This document shows, piece after piece, positions 26,592 through 39,965 of a stretch of DNA of 64,000 nt. Below the pieces are notes generated by a model that was given only the letters and a program-made list of their open reading frames with translations, made no database searches and was not told where the DNA came from. Made by a program: the position numbers and the translations under genes. The stretch lies in contig NC_041785.1 in NCBI RefSeq assembly GCF_900090045.1, positions 2,657,163 through 2,721,162 on the forward strand, written 5' to 3'. The stretch's first letter is position 1; every line of letters begins with the position of its first letter. Source of the stretch: Plasmodium malariae. Lineage: Eukaryota; Apicomplexa; Aconoidasida; Haemosporida; Plasmodiidae.

Positions 26592-28946
26592 ATTTCATGT
26601 ACTCACATAAATAATCTCTGAAATATTGATACTATGATTATTTATATATATGTTTGTCTATATTTTAATTAAAAATTTTTTTATATTTTAAATTTGAATT
26701 AGTATCTTTTTTTTCGTGAACACAATAATATTCAATCAGTATAAAATAATATTCTACATTATAGTATACACATACATAATTTTTATATGCTATATTTTAT
26801 GGAATTTTTTTTATTTTAATTAATATTGTTTATGTATTTATTTAAGATATACTTGTTTCCTTGGTGAAAATATATACCCACAATATTACATATTAAAATT
26901 TTTAATATTTTTAATACTTTTTATTTACTTACACCTGAAATAAGTGCCTTAATTTTTTTTTTTTTTTGAATTATAGATAAATGAACCGGTTATTAGGTTT
27001 AGCTATTTGAATTTTTATTAAGCTTTAACTTAATATGCTTATTAATTAAAATTAAATATATGTTTGTTTTGTTTTATATAATTTAGTAGAATTTAGTGGA
27101 AATATTTTTTATATATTAGAACTTGTTTTAGTTTAAAATATTTTCGTCTGATAGGCATTTGAACATGTTACTATTGGCCATATTTAAATAAATTGTACTG
27201 AACATTTTTAAGAATACGCGCTATTTTTCCTACATTTTGTTTTTACTTTTTAAAATTTTTGCATTCAGTAGCGTATTGATGATAATTAATAAAAGGTTCT
27301 ATTATCTTTTAACTCTTTTTTTTTTCTTTGTTCTTATATTGTTTAATTTATAACCACTTTATATTTGAATTTTTATATTATTAATAAAATAACATTAATT
27401 TAAATTTTTTCCTTTTAAAAATGTCTTTTTACTTTTAATTTGTTGACACAGTTTGATTTGAACGTGAAAGAATAAATATATTTTTATATTAGATGAATTA
27501 CAATGTATATATGTAGTTATATGGGAAGATTATATAAAATAAGCAAATATTATGTTTAAGAGTTGTTATGTGCGAGTATATTTTTAAGTCAGAAAGCATC
27601 ATTATGAGTGATGTAATAATTTTTTATAAAGTAATACAATTATCGAATTATCAAATTTCAAATTATATACACAATCACTTGTATAACATTAAATACAGTA
27701 GCACTACTTTGAAATATGACAAACGAAAAGAACATATGCTTATTAAACTTAATGAAGCAATTAAATATATATATAAATTATATTTTTTAGCGAAGGAATA
27801 ATATATATATTGGGTTGAACGAACAACAAAATGTTAAGAACATTGGTATACTAAGAAAACAAATAAAATTTAATATTTGAATTTTCTATTAAAGGAATTA
27901 GTCATTCAGTGTTTGTATCTGCGATGTAATAAATGGTATAAGTTTCCTAAGAGTTTTTATATATAATGTTTTGCGTTAAATATATACTGATAAACGTAAA
28001 TATAAATATTTGATATAATACGTTTAAAGTTATGATGAACATTTACAAAATAAGAAGTTAGCAGAATAGAAATTAGAAATTTTATATTAATTTTAAAGAG
28101 TAATTATATAATAGATATAGGAAGTATATTAATGAAAATTTATGCATGTATTTTTTCTAACAAGAAACATGTGTTTATTTAATTATATAGAGCATTATAG
28201 TAAAACTTGAAAATAGTAGGGTATGCGGTTAAGTATTATAAGAATAGAAAATTAATGACGATATGGTGTTGGTTATTTAGTAAACACACAAATATATCTC
28301 TAAAGTAGAAAAAAAAAAAAATACTATAATTTCTAGTGTAAACAAAACTAATTATTGAATAATTATGTGTTATTCATTTAATATACTTGTAAATGTTAAT
28401 AGTTGAAACATATTCTTGAAAATTAAAAAGAAAAAAGACGATGTATATTTTCAAAAAAAAAATGCAAGATTTAATGTAATTTAATAAATTGCATATTGTC
28501 TTATTATTTAAACTTGAAAATGTTAACATTTTTCAACATAAATATACTGCAGAAAAAAAAAAAATATATATATATATATATATCACAAGAAGGTATAATT
28601 TTACATAAAATAAGAAACATTAATAATTTAAACTAAGAATTGGAATATATGTGATTTACTCACATAATTGGGTATATAGAATTACACTAAAACAATTTTT
28701 TAAGATGAAATATAAAAAAAAAAGAAGTAAAATATTTTATAACTATATTAGGGGAATATATTTTTTTACCATTAAACATATAAAAAAATTTTCATATTCG
28801 AATTATTGTAATAAATTAAAAATATTGTGAGTTTAATTTTTTACAGGAAATGTTTTTATTTCACATTTATAATTAGGGATTATTATCATTATATCCAATA
28901 ATTTTATATATATTAATTTAAAAATGTTGTATTATTCAACTTAAGT
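26592..28946. other. Spacer between convergent genes
   Basis: Lies between the 3' ends of the plus-strand repeat protein and the minus-strand exported-protein gene. A 77-codon open frame at 27568-27801 is present, but I see no family match or signal exon and do not call it. TA-type microsatellite at about 28563-28583. Confidence 0.5.
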
Positions 28947-29787
28947 TCATGGCATCAAAATGGCTGATGCAGCGTTCATAGAAATATACGCTTTACAAAT
29001 CATTATAAAAAGAGAAAGTACCAGATATGACGCAATCACAGTTATAAGAATCACAAATGTAGAATATACATTATGTTCTTTCATGTAACTTAATATATTT
29101 TTAACTTTATTTTGAATTTTAAAGAAATAATAATTATTATTTAAGCTGATTTGGAATAAATCTGATTCAATACTTGAATCTATGCTTTTTAAAATATTGG
29201 AGAAATTTTCATATTTTTCAATATTATTATAATGTTTTAAGGTCTGATCTTTTATTTTTACATCATTTTCATCTTTGGATGCACCCTTTTGTTTTTGAAA
29301 GTTTTTACGTTTTCTTAGATCATTAAATACTTGTTCAAAAAAATCACTTTATACTAAATTATTAAATCGTTTTCTAAATTCGTCATCTTGTTCTAATACT
29401 TTTAATCTTTCTCCAAATGCATCATCACTTTCATATAACATACTATATATTCCCTTTTTTATCGTTTGATATTGTTGGTTTCCTGGTATTTTTGTTTCTC
29501 CATTAAGTAATCTACTAAATCTTATATTTAATGCATTATTTCAATAACATTCCTTACCCCATGATTTACTATTGGTGTTTTCCTAAAAATAAAGGTACAA
29601 ATTCAAAATTCAAAAATAGTATATTTATATATTATTTTAATAGAATTTTCTCATCATAAAAGTAGATATAAAATAACAAAAAAGAACAAAATCAGTTTAA
29701 ATATAATAACTGTTGTACCTCTTCGAAATGTTTCAATGTACATATTAAAACAGAAAAAATAGTAGCTTTCGTAAAAAAGATGAGCAT
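28947..29787 (-). pseudogene. Exported protein (Pv-fam-d-like), two in-frame stops
   Basis: Exon 1 at 29719-29787 encodes 23 residues of signal type (MLIFFTKATIFSVLICTLKH). The donor is GTACAA, and exon 2 at 28947-29582 is in phase 0, giving 235 codons in all. Exon 2 starts ENTNSKSWGKECY, then RFSRLLNGE, which sits where exported Plasmodium proteins carry an RxL export motif. The middle has repeated acidic/aromatic units: YESDDAFGERLKVL, EQDDEFRKRFNNL and SDFFEQVFNDLRKR. A C-terminal hydrophobic segment of about 25 residues (FVILITVIASYLVLSLFIMI) precedes the stop. This resembles the Pv-fam-d type of exported protein from memory of the family. Two in-frame stops break exon 2: TGA at 29541-29543 and TAA at 29349-29351. 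The frame is otherwise intact, so decay is recent, or one or both stops are base errors. Confidence 0.8.
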
Positions 29788-32511
29788 TATTTGTATTTTG
29801 CTTTATGGTAAATTTCTTTGAAGTTGTTATAACATTTGTAATAATGTACTAGGTTTACGTGAAAAATTAAGTAATAATTAATAAATTGTTGATTTATAAT
29901 ATGTTTTAATTATTATTTTATTTTTTGTCAATAAGGAAGATTTTTAGTTTTTTTTTTAAACAAGTAAAATAGTGGTATATACTGAAGCATAAAAAATGCA
30001 AAAATTTAGTGAAAGTTGCATTTTATTATATTAATTAATATTGTTCAATTAAAACAAATTAAACCGTATTTAATAATTATTATAAGGATAAAACCATATA
30101 AAAATTATTATTTAATATGTAAATTTATTTAAAAATTAACATTTATATAGTAGTATATATTGATATAATATTGTATTAATAAGAAAATAATAGGGGAATA
30201 GAGAATTAATGTAATAATGTATGCATTAGAATACATAATATTTTTAGAACTAATATGCCTAAATTTGTTACATATTACATAATAATTTTTTTTAGAAACT
30301 ATGAACTAACTTATACCATTGTAATGTTTTTTAAAATTAATTTTTATAAGTACTTTTAATGGAAAAACAGAATATAAGGAAACGCAAAATTATTACAATA
30401 CATTACGTTTATATTAAATATAGTATTAGATTTAGATATAATTTGATGTACATTAATTATTAAAAAATATGTTAATATAATTATACAGCATACCAGTATT
30501 TGTACCTTTATGTTATAAATAATATAGAAATTTTTCATTTTGTTCAATAATTTGATATGATGTTCCATTGATTTCTTGCAGGAAGTATATATTTATATAC
30601 GACCTCAATAATTCCAATGATATGGTGTTCAAAATAATAAGAGTAAAATTTTAACTCAAATATACACTCCTTTGTAGAGATTTTAATAATATTTATAGGA
30701 TGAATATAATAATAAAAAAAAAAAATAGATATAAAACATTGTCCTTTTAAAATGTACATTTTAGTTTTCAAATTTTTTTTTATATTTATGTATAATTAAT
30801 TTTTTCTTTTTAATTTTATATCAGTATTTTCATTTCAATTTTTCTTTTTAGTGTTCTTATTTGTTTTTTATTAAATACTTTTATTGAAGCTGAATATTGG
30901 AAAATGGAATTTATGCAATATATGTGTACATTAAACCTATTTCGACGACCTTTTCGTAGAATGAAATTTAATATAATATTAAAATTAGAAATAAAAAAAG
31001 AAAAGATATAGATGTATGTAAAGTTTGTATGAAACATTTAAATTACCTATTTATTTCTTTCATTTTTTTTTATTATACAAAATGTCTGCTATAGCGTATA
31101 AAAAATTGTATTTAAAATGTTTAAAAAATGTTTAGTTAAAATATTATTTTACAATTTTGTAGTTAAGAAAATTTAAATGTAAAAATATATCTAACAATAT
31201 TAGAGTAAATGACTATTATATATATGATATCTTGGTAAAATCATATAAAATGAAAAAATGAAAAAAAAAAAATTACCTTTTTTACATGATATGTGCGCAC
31301 TGTTTATGTATATATATATGTAGTACTAATAAAATCAATAAGGAAAAATTAACTTCGTTAATAAAAAATCAGCATTTGTGTATTTTTACGGAAAAACTTT
31401 ACTGAGAAAAAAACTTACGTTTGTTTAAATCTAAAAAAAAAAAAAAAAATAGTTGGGTTTAGGGTTATTTTTTAATTTTATTCTTATTTTTGTATTTTAA
31501 TTTATTAGTTTATGTAAGCTGTTAAATATATAATTAATTTTTAAAAGAAAATAAGCTTAAATTTTGTAGTTTTATGATATAAATAAGAACTTTTTTATGT
31601 TTATGGAATAAAAAGGCCAACACCAAATTAGACATACATTCAAGCTTTCTTAAATTGTTATTTAAAGGTAAAAATTTAATTATTATTATATTGTTTTTTA
31701 AGCAATAACGATAGAAATTATTTCTGAGTGTTCTGAAAAATTTAATTTATTTTAGCATTTTTATATTTTTTATAACAAATGTAAATATTTCAAATAATTT
31801 TTATTTTAATAAAAAATAAAAAAATTTGTTTTATTATTTAAGACAATTAACCATTTTTACTTCAACGAAGTTAAAATAATTCATTAAAATTATAACAAGT
31901 GGAAAAAGTAATCACGATTTTATTGTATCTCAAAATAATATAGTTTTTTTTCAAAAAACAAAAAACAATATAATAAAGAAAAACGAGATCCAAATAAAAA
32001 TTAAAAATTATTTAATTTGTGAAAAAATATTTTTTAAATATTATATTAGTTTTGTATAAATGGAAGTAATTTTTTGTAATGTACTCATTTTATTATAATA
32101 AAAAGTACTATATGTAAAATTTGGAATTGGCATCTGTATTTAGTAATTTATTTTTGTTGATCAGGTTAAAAATACATAATGTTGGTATTATATATAAGTA
32201 AATTTATAAGGAAAAATTAATACTTTATTTTTATATTTTTTTTCTTTATCATATCATTTAAAACTCAACGTATATGTATAGAAGTATATGTACTTTTATA
32301 AATCTTCATGATAGAACAGAAAATAGTAAATAAAAACTTATGTCAATCTAATTAATATCTATTTACTAATTACAAGTATGAATCACATAATGAGTAATTT
32401 TTTCTTTACTATATTTATGATTTGTAAAAAGAAGTGGATATGAAATATAAATAAAAACGACTTCTTATAATAAAATTTTTCTGATTTAACCCTTTGATAT
32501 AGACATTCTAA
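29788..32511. other. A+T-rich spacer, no gene seen
   Basis: 5' flank of the minus-strand exported-protein gene and the central part of the window. Open frames on the minus strand near 30356-31037 are short and hydrophobic with no family resemblance. The notable item is the telomere-like motif at 31455-31467. Confidence 0.5.
31455..31467 (+). repeat. Interstitial telomere-like motif
   Basis: GGGTTTAGGGTTA equals nearly two units of the Plasmodium telomere heptamer GGGTT(T/C)A, directly after a poly-A tract and a short linker (tagtt). In DNA this poor in G it stands out. It is too short to be a telomere array; it may be a relic of a chromosome end or of telomerase-mediated repair, or chance. 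Confidence 0.5.
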
Positions 32512-33400
32512 TGTTAGAAAAATATGGTATAATCACAATATTCCATATTTTTTGTTTAATCGTTTTGCTTTGTTTTTTTATGCTGTTATATGTTTTATGT
32601 GTGAAAACAGGATTTTATTATTATGAGACTAAACACATTCTTAATAAATAGTATTTATATCTTTTTGCTATAATTCGAATAATAAATCACCGAATTAGAA
32701 GAAAAAGATATATTTTGTTAGGTTTATTAATCTAGTTTATTATTAGTAATAAATGTGACGGAATTAAAGCATATATATAAAGGTAAATATATCGAAGGTT
32801 CCTTATTGAGTAAAAAGTTATCAGTAAACTATGAATTAGGATAATTAGATAATGAAAAGTAATCATAAAATGAAGAATAAAAAGGGAAAAAGAAAAATAG
32901 AAAAGACAAACTTAAGTTAGTAAAAATAAATGAAAGAGTTAACTCAAAGAAAAGACAAGAACTAATTCCATTAAAAGATATAGAAGAAATGAATAAATTA
33001 AAAATAAAAAAAAAATAAAATATTTTTTTAAATTCTGTGAAAGGGAATAAGTTTATTCCTATGAAAATATGTTCTACATTAAAACCATTTAAAGAAGATA
33101 GAAAATATATTTTGAAAAGTGAATATTAGATATGCTTATATATATAGATGAATATAAAGATGTTCTAAGTTTTCATAAATGGTTTCAAAATAAAACAAAA
33201 TTTTCTAATTATGGTATACTATGTAGTGTACCAGAATTAATGTTAGTAGTGTGGTGCTTTTGTTTTATAAGTGGATATTATTAAGTTGTAATATTTTATT
33301 GCGTCATAGGTGCAGTGTTTACCGAACTTTTCATAAATATTTTTAAATAAGATTTATCTATAAATGAAACAAATATATCTAGTTATAACCAACATATTTT
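32512..33400 (+). pseudogene. Probable exported-protein (fam-l/fam-m-like) remnant
   Basis: A degraded coding-like stretch. At 32512 an ATG opens a 46-codon hydrophobic frame that could be a signal exon (CLIVLLCFFMLLYVLC). From about 32850 to 33060 the sequence reads as a Lys/Glu-rich frame (VNSKKRQELIPLKDIEEMNK), and from about 33060 to 33280 as KGNKFIPMKICSTLKPF..., then YGILCSVPELMLVVWCFCF, all interrupted by stops and frame changes. The charged body followed by Tyr-Gly, a proline and a hydrophobic segment is the layout of fam-l/fam-m proteins. It sits on the same strand just upstream of the fam-m-like remnant. The assignment is an inference from layout and composition. Confidence 0.4.
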
Positions 33401-35746
33401 TCTCAACAACATTTATTATAAATTATACAACAATTTAATGTATTCCTAGAGATAATATATCTTGAAGAAATATTATGTTGATTGTAATATTTATGAAGAT
33501 ACTAGAATATAATTAAACCTTTTGAATTACAATAAGAAAATTAATACGTATTCTTAAACTTTGTCAGAATTTGGATATGTTTTTTTTCTAATTTGCATAT
33601 TATGGTATTTTTTCAGGACATAAACATGTTCCTGTTTATTTTATATATATGAATATATAAATTTAATAATTCTATTAATTTATAATTTTTACCTTTTCTC
33701 AAAAACAAATTAGACGTTTCACAAAAAAATGAATATTAATTATACATTATTTTTTCATTTTTTTGAATGTAGATAATTAACTTAAATTTTTTTCGATATT
33801 TTTAATAAATATAACATTTACAAAATGATTTACAAAAAAATAAATACTCCTAAAATTGGACAACTCAAATAATTATATAATAATTTAGAAAATATTTATT
33901 AAATGGAAGCTTTTAAGCTGTATAATTTTTATCGTTACATGCTTTTTATAGGATATATGATTAATTAATAACCTATGCTTATATATATATTTATGTATAC
34001 ACATATTTATATTGATTGAAAAAGTAAAAGGAATTCAAATAATAGGACATTATTTGACACCACAAACAATTCTAGATATGCTTATAACTGTATATAGTAT
34101 ATATATTATATATATATGGGAGAATTCAATAAAAAAATTAATTATATTATTCTTGTGTAATATAGATTAGAATAATATAAATTATAATTGAATTAAAAAT
34201 TTATTGATTTATTAAATTTTTGTTTAATTAATTATTTTTTAGAATAGCAAACTTATTAGACTAATTTGTAATAAATTTTTATTATAGAATTATAAATATA
34301 TATTTAATATAAAATATTTTTATATTTATCCATAATCATTAAGTGAAACAAACAAGAAGAAAATAAAAAGATGGAATATAAATATTTATTCTTCTGTAGG
34401 AACATTTCATAGAATATATAATTCATATTATTTACATTAGTTACATAAAAGTATAATTTAACATACGAGTTAGTATTGAATTTCTATTTTAAATCAATAT
34501 AATATAAATGGATCGTTCTCCCCACTATAAATTATTCAAGAAAAAAATTAAAACATTGAAGATATTCAAAAATTTTATTATGTATTATTTTACATGTTTC
34601 ACAAGAATATTATTTTATCTTGTAATATTCTATATTAAAATTATTTTTTAAATTATCAAAATTATTAAAAACGCTTTTTAGTTAATTTATTAATACATTT
34701 TAATTTTACCTTTAATGTAATTATTTAGAGAGAACCTACAAATTTGTATTATTCTTAAGGGGAAAAAAAAAAAAAATAAAATAAATTAATTTTACATATT
34801 TTAAAACATTTTATTGCTAAATAATAATATAAATTAAACTTAAAAATTAAATTCTTCATAATATTTGATGAAAAAATAGAAATTGAGTTATTTTTTAGCT
34901 TATAAATGTATTTTTTTTTTTATAGATTACATAGTATATTATAGATTCGCTTTTTTAAATATTTTATGGACAACAAAAAATGAATATGGTTAAATAGTAG
35001 CTGAAGTGTGCGTTATAATTATAATTAATATAAGATAAGATGTTCTGCAGCATGTTGCTATTTTCATTTATTAATACTATTATTGCTATTATTTTATTGT
35101 TATAATGATTAATATTTCTTAAGTCAATAACATGTTTTAGTGTATGTTCTAAAATTAGAATAATTAATAAGATACAATCATTATAATTAATAATTACTGA
35201 TATAATATATAGAGAAATGTATTATGTACCTAATTCAAATATTCAATATTGTGTATAAATTCAATATTTTCACATAATAGCAAATCTCATATCCTTGTTC
35301 TTATTTTATTGTGAAAACTGCTAAAAGAAAATTTATTTAAGGAAAACACTGTATTGCATAATTAAATAGTATGTTTTATTTATTTATGAATGAATTCAAC
35401 TTATTTTTATTTTAAGGAAAGTTTTATTTTTTTTTAAATAAGAACAAGATAAAAATAGTATATCAAATTTGTATGGTTATTTTTTTGTTGTCCAAGTTGT
35501 AAAGTTCATTATATTTATATACGTTTTATTACTTACAGTGCAATAATGAAATTTTTTTTTTTTTAAATAGATATAGAATATTTTATCCTTAGGAATATAT
35601 TACGTGATTATTAAATTTTTCTTTATTGAACATACTACAATTATAAAGATCTATATTTTATAGCAATAATATAGGAAACATTTAATTATTAAAATTTCTG
35701 CATTAATACTTTTAACTTGGATATTTCTTTTCAACAATCGTACATC
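33401..35746. other. A+T-rich spacer, no gene seen
   Basis: Spacer between two exported-protein remnants on the plus strand. No open frame with family resemblance; short AT-dinucleotide and poly-A/T tracts only. Confidence 0.5.
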
Positions 35747-36532
35747 ATGTTAATGTTTTTTAAGTTTTTTTTTATAATTCATATTTTTAGTATTTTGTTT
35801 TTAGAAATATTGTTTTTTGTTCTATTAAATATGAAATATTTTATTTTTTTCTTTTTTTATAGTTCGTTCAACAAATATTTGAATCATAAATTGGGATATA
35901 GTATAAAATTAGTTCCAATAAATTATCGATTATTAGAAAAATATAAAAAGGATAAGCATTCAAATATTGTATAATTAAAAGAAGATATACCAAATAATGG
36001 AGAAAAGGGGGAAAAATTCTATATAATTAATAAATGAGAAAAGAAAAATATTTTATTCTAATGGAGGTTTATTAAATAATGCACGATAATTTCGAAAGCT
36101 ACGTAAGATAATTATAAAATATTTGATGGGAAAGTTTTATATTTACAAAGGAAATAAATTAAGGACAAAACATTATGATGATGTTCTTGAATAAAACATA
36201 ATTACTCGTGATACTGAAAAATTAAAAAAGAAAATTAAAAATTACTTTTTTGGTATTGCCATATTTTTACTTTTTTTCTTATATGAATAGATTTATCCGT
36301 GTTACAGAGTTTAAAGTTTTTATAACATTCATGAATAAGTGTGTATCAAAATGATGTTAGTGGTTGTTTGGAAAATATACAAACAACATTGTTATATGTG
36401 TTATGATATCATTTTTTTTCAGTATTATATATAATAATTTTGAATATATTATCAATAGTAATTGTAGTAGCAATAAGAAGTATTTTAATAAATAATGAAA
36501 AATAATAAATATTTAAGTTGATAACTGAGTAA
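35747..36532 (+). pseudogene. fam-m-like exported protein pseudogene
   Basis: fam-l and fam-m are two-membrane-segment exported families of P. malariae. The ATG at 35747 opens a hydrophobic signal-like frame; an acceptor (tttttatag) near 35860 precedes SSFNKYLNHKLGY, then NYRLLEKYKKDKHSNIV, the RLLxK export-motif region typical of these proteins. The frame stops at 35972. Beyond it the family pattern continues through several frames: LKEDIPNNGEK, SNNE-like text, KKKIKNYFFGIAIFLLFFL (first membrane segment), and SIVIVVAIRSILINNEK followed by FKLITE and TAA at 36530-36532 (second membrane segment and tail). Many stops and frame changes make it a clear pseudogene. Family is well supported; the choice of fam-m over fam-l is less sure. 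Confidence 0.75.
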
Positions 36533-39500
36533 AATTATTAATAAATATGTATTTTTCTGTAAGGAAGTTCTTATTATGAAGTAATATCTGTAGCATATTC
36601 AGTGATATATTTTTAATAAACATACATTTATCTGCTATAATATTATAAATACTCCTGTATATACATATTCGTTTTGATAAGGAACAATTAAATTTTATGT
36701 TATTCTTCTTGTAATTTGTATGTTTAATTTTTTTGTAATTTGTATTTTAATATACTATATATTATTAATTAATTATTATGGAGTGATATATATATTAAAT
36801 AATTTAAATAAAATTTTTTAAAAAATATATGTTTTTACTTTAAAATTAATATATAATAGCTCATTTCATATAATTTTATTGAAGTGTTTAATATTATAAT
36901 TGAATTGTACTAATTGGTACTTTATATACTTTATTTGGTTCCACTCTAAATTTATATAAATTCACGCAATAAAAAAAATGTATCATTAGTTTTAAATTAA
37001 AAATAAACGTGTCTTGCTATATGATTTATGAGACAGGGTTAATGTATTATGTTGCATGAATACTTACACTCCCACACATATATATATATATTTTATTTAT
37101 ACACTTAATATTGTTTATAAAAAATATATCATTTGAGAAATACTCAGTAAAAGATGTTTATAGTTATAACATGTTTAGTTGGAGTTTGCTATTTTTTTTT
37201 AGCATATAAATGTGAAATTATAAATATATAATGAAATAACAATTATTCTAATAATAAATTATCTATAATTACCTTCTAACTGCAGAATGATTATTCAGTA
37301 CAATTAAGTGAAATGTTAAAACAAATTATTATTTTACTATTGTTCAAAACTTTATTGTTAATTCGACTCTGCATAAGTCATTTTAATATAATTTGTATTG
37401 AAAATTTATAAATAAATGCAGTATATATTCTTCTTCTTTTTTCTAAAAGTTTCAACAATTAAATTTATGTATTTAGTTTAATTAGATTTTAAAAGATAAT
37501 ATGAACCAATACATGTTTTTTTTGTTATAATTGTAAATTTCTAAAAAGTGTTATTTGTTTATAAATATATAAATTACATTATTATAAATTAAAATACATA
37601 TATATTTTGTACAATAGTTTGAACATGCGTAGATATTTACTTATATATTTGTGATATTTTATATTGCTGTATATAAATATATTATGAATCACTTAATATT
37701 GTTTTATGTATATATATAAAATACATACAGTTTATATTAATCGATACTAATTCTTTTATATTTATAGAACTTATTTTTTAAAAATATTAAAAGTATATAA
37801 AAATGATCTCATTTCTTATATATAATTTAGAAATACATTTTTATGTCACAGGATATTCCTAAGATATAGTGGAATATTATTAGTGTAATTTTAGTTTTAT
37901 TAACAACTACATATGGAGAATTATAGATTTTGTGAATTTTTATTTTTTTTCAACAGATAGTAAGATACTTACATTTATTATTTTATTACGAAACACTTGT
38001 AATTTTTGATTTTATTCTATTTCATAAGAATTTTTTAAATATATATAAGATAAAATGAAAAACAAAAGAGAAGTGAATCTTTATTTTTGGAAATATTAAA
38101 CCATACTTTTATAAAACTTTCTATTAAATAAAAAAAAAGCGAAAAAATGGTTAAGAAAAATAAATATTCCTTATTATTCTTGAGAATATGAAAAAATTAA
38201 TACATTAACTTCATTATATTCAATAGATGTTATAGGTTTTTGAAATTTTTTTGATAATATACATATTGCGTGATTCTTTTTTTTACCATTTTATAAGAGC
38301 TAAACATTTTTTATGTAAAAGCATTTGTTTAATTCGTTAAAATATGCACAAGTGAAAAGAAATGAGCGTGTAAATGATACTGAAAAGGTATTATTATATA
38401 TGTTACAACATACACATATAAAGTAATGGAATGAAGATACATTATGTCAATTCTGACAATTTGTTTTAGTAAATGAAAATAATTGTTTTTACTTTAATAT
38501 TTATTTTCTTTATTTTTTTTTTTGAGTATATTAATTTTATTGTTTTATTCATTAAGATTTTGAAAAAACAGTTGTATGAATTTTTTTTTTTTTTTCGATA
38601 AATAATAATATTTTTTTTAATACAATAAATTTATATATATTTACATTTAGTGTTATAGTATATGATAAATGAAAATAATAGGATATAAAGGAATACCATT
38701 TTTATAAGAAATTTTTATAATATATAAAAATATTAATTTTTTATCTTTCCACTTAAAAGTATGTTATTTTAGAAAATAGTATATTACATATTATATATTA
38801 ATAAATATCCTGTTTTCAATGAATTTACTAAAAAATGTAAAATTGCATATATTTATACACTTATAAATATTTAAAAATGCATTTTAAAGTTATTACATTC
38901 TTCATAATCTCCTAAAATGATCAATTTAACGATAATAATAATATTTCTCATGCACCCAGTATATACTTGTTTTCCATATTATGTATCATATAAATATTTG
39001 AGATACTACATAAATTAAATGAATAACAAATATGTGTATACATGGAGGAAATATTTTAATTTTTTTTTTTTTGTATATATCAGCAGTTATATAAGGAACA
39101 TACTATAATGTTATTAATTAATTGTATTGTATCGATGGATAATAAAATTTTCTATTATATAAATATCATAACATAACATCTTATTTACCAAAGAACAATT
39201 ATATATATTTGTATAATAATATATTCTGTTAATAATAGATTTATTAAAATTTATATTATATTACATTGTACATACTAAAAAGTGAAATTCAAAATAATTT
39301 AAATTTTTATATTTTAATATGAAAGAAAAATAAATTATCAAAGGATGTAATAATTTTTTTTTTTCTACGGTGCATTAAATATGTTCTTATTATTAATCTT
39401 ACAAAATATTAATTCTACTTAAGTGAAACGTAATAATAATATTGTTATGAAATAATATAATTTTTATAATTACATAAATTTTAAACAATTAATTCCTTTA

Positions 39501-39965
39501 AAAAAATGAAACAAAATTAACAAATAATATATATATATATATATAATTAGGGAAATTCTTATTTAAGAACTAATTTTCTCATTAATATATTCCTATTTTT
39601 ATTAAATTAAGGATATATATGAATTTTCTTGATGATATTCTAAGAAAAAAAATTATATATGTAACCGGTATATTATTAAATAAATTAATTTCAGATTTTA
39701 TATTTTATGTTCTTTTTCCTCTTTTATATTATGAGTTACTTCATTCTTATAATTTCTTTATTCTCTTCCTATATCATAAGAGTTATTATATCTGTTTCAC
39801 AAACAACATATGATATAACGTGAATAAGATTAAAACATAATTTTATTATGTCCTTATCACTTTATAGAATGTATTTTTTTATTAATTATTCAGACTTTCC
39901 TACTTAATTCTCATTATGTATAGAACTTAAATATATATTATCTGCTCATAATTAATCTTCTATCA
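36533..39965. other. A+T-rich spacer, no gene seen
   Basis: No supported gene. The 64-codon hydrophobic frame at 39619-39813 lies in what should be the 3' flank of the following STP1 remnant and has no family resemblance. Poly-T runs near 38580 and 39059; an AT-repeat near 39527-39545. Confidence 0.5.

Noticed and set aside
27568..27801. 77-codon plus-strand open frame
   Set aside because: Starts with ATG and is fairly polar, but has no signal exon, splice context or family resemblance; chance is likely in this A+T-rich DNA.
30356..31037. Three minus-strand open frames of 70-75 codons
   Set aside because: Phe/Ile/Tyr/Asn-dominated products typical of random A+T-rich DNA, with no homologous motifs.
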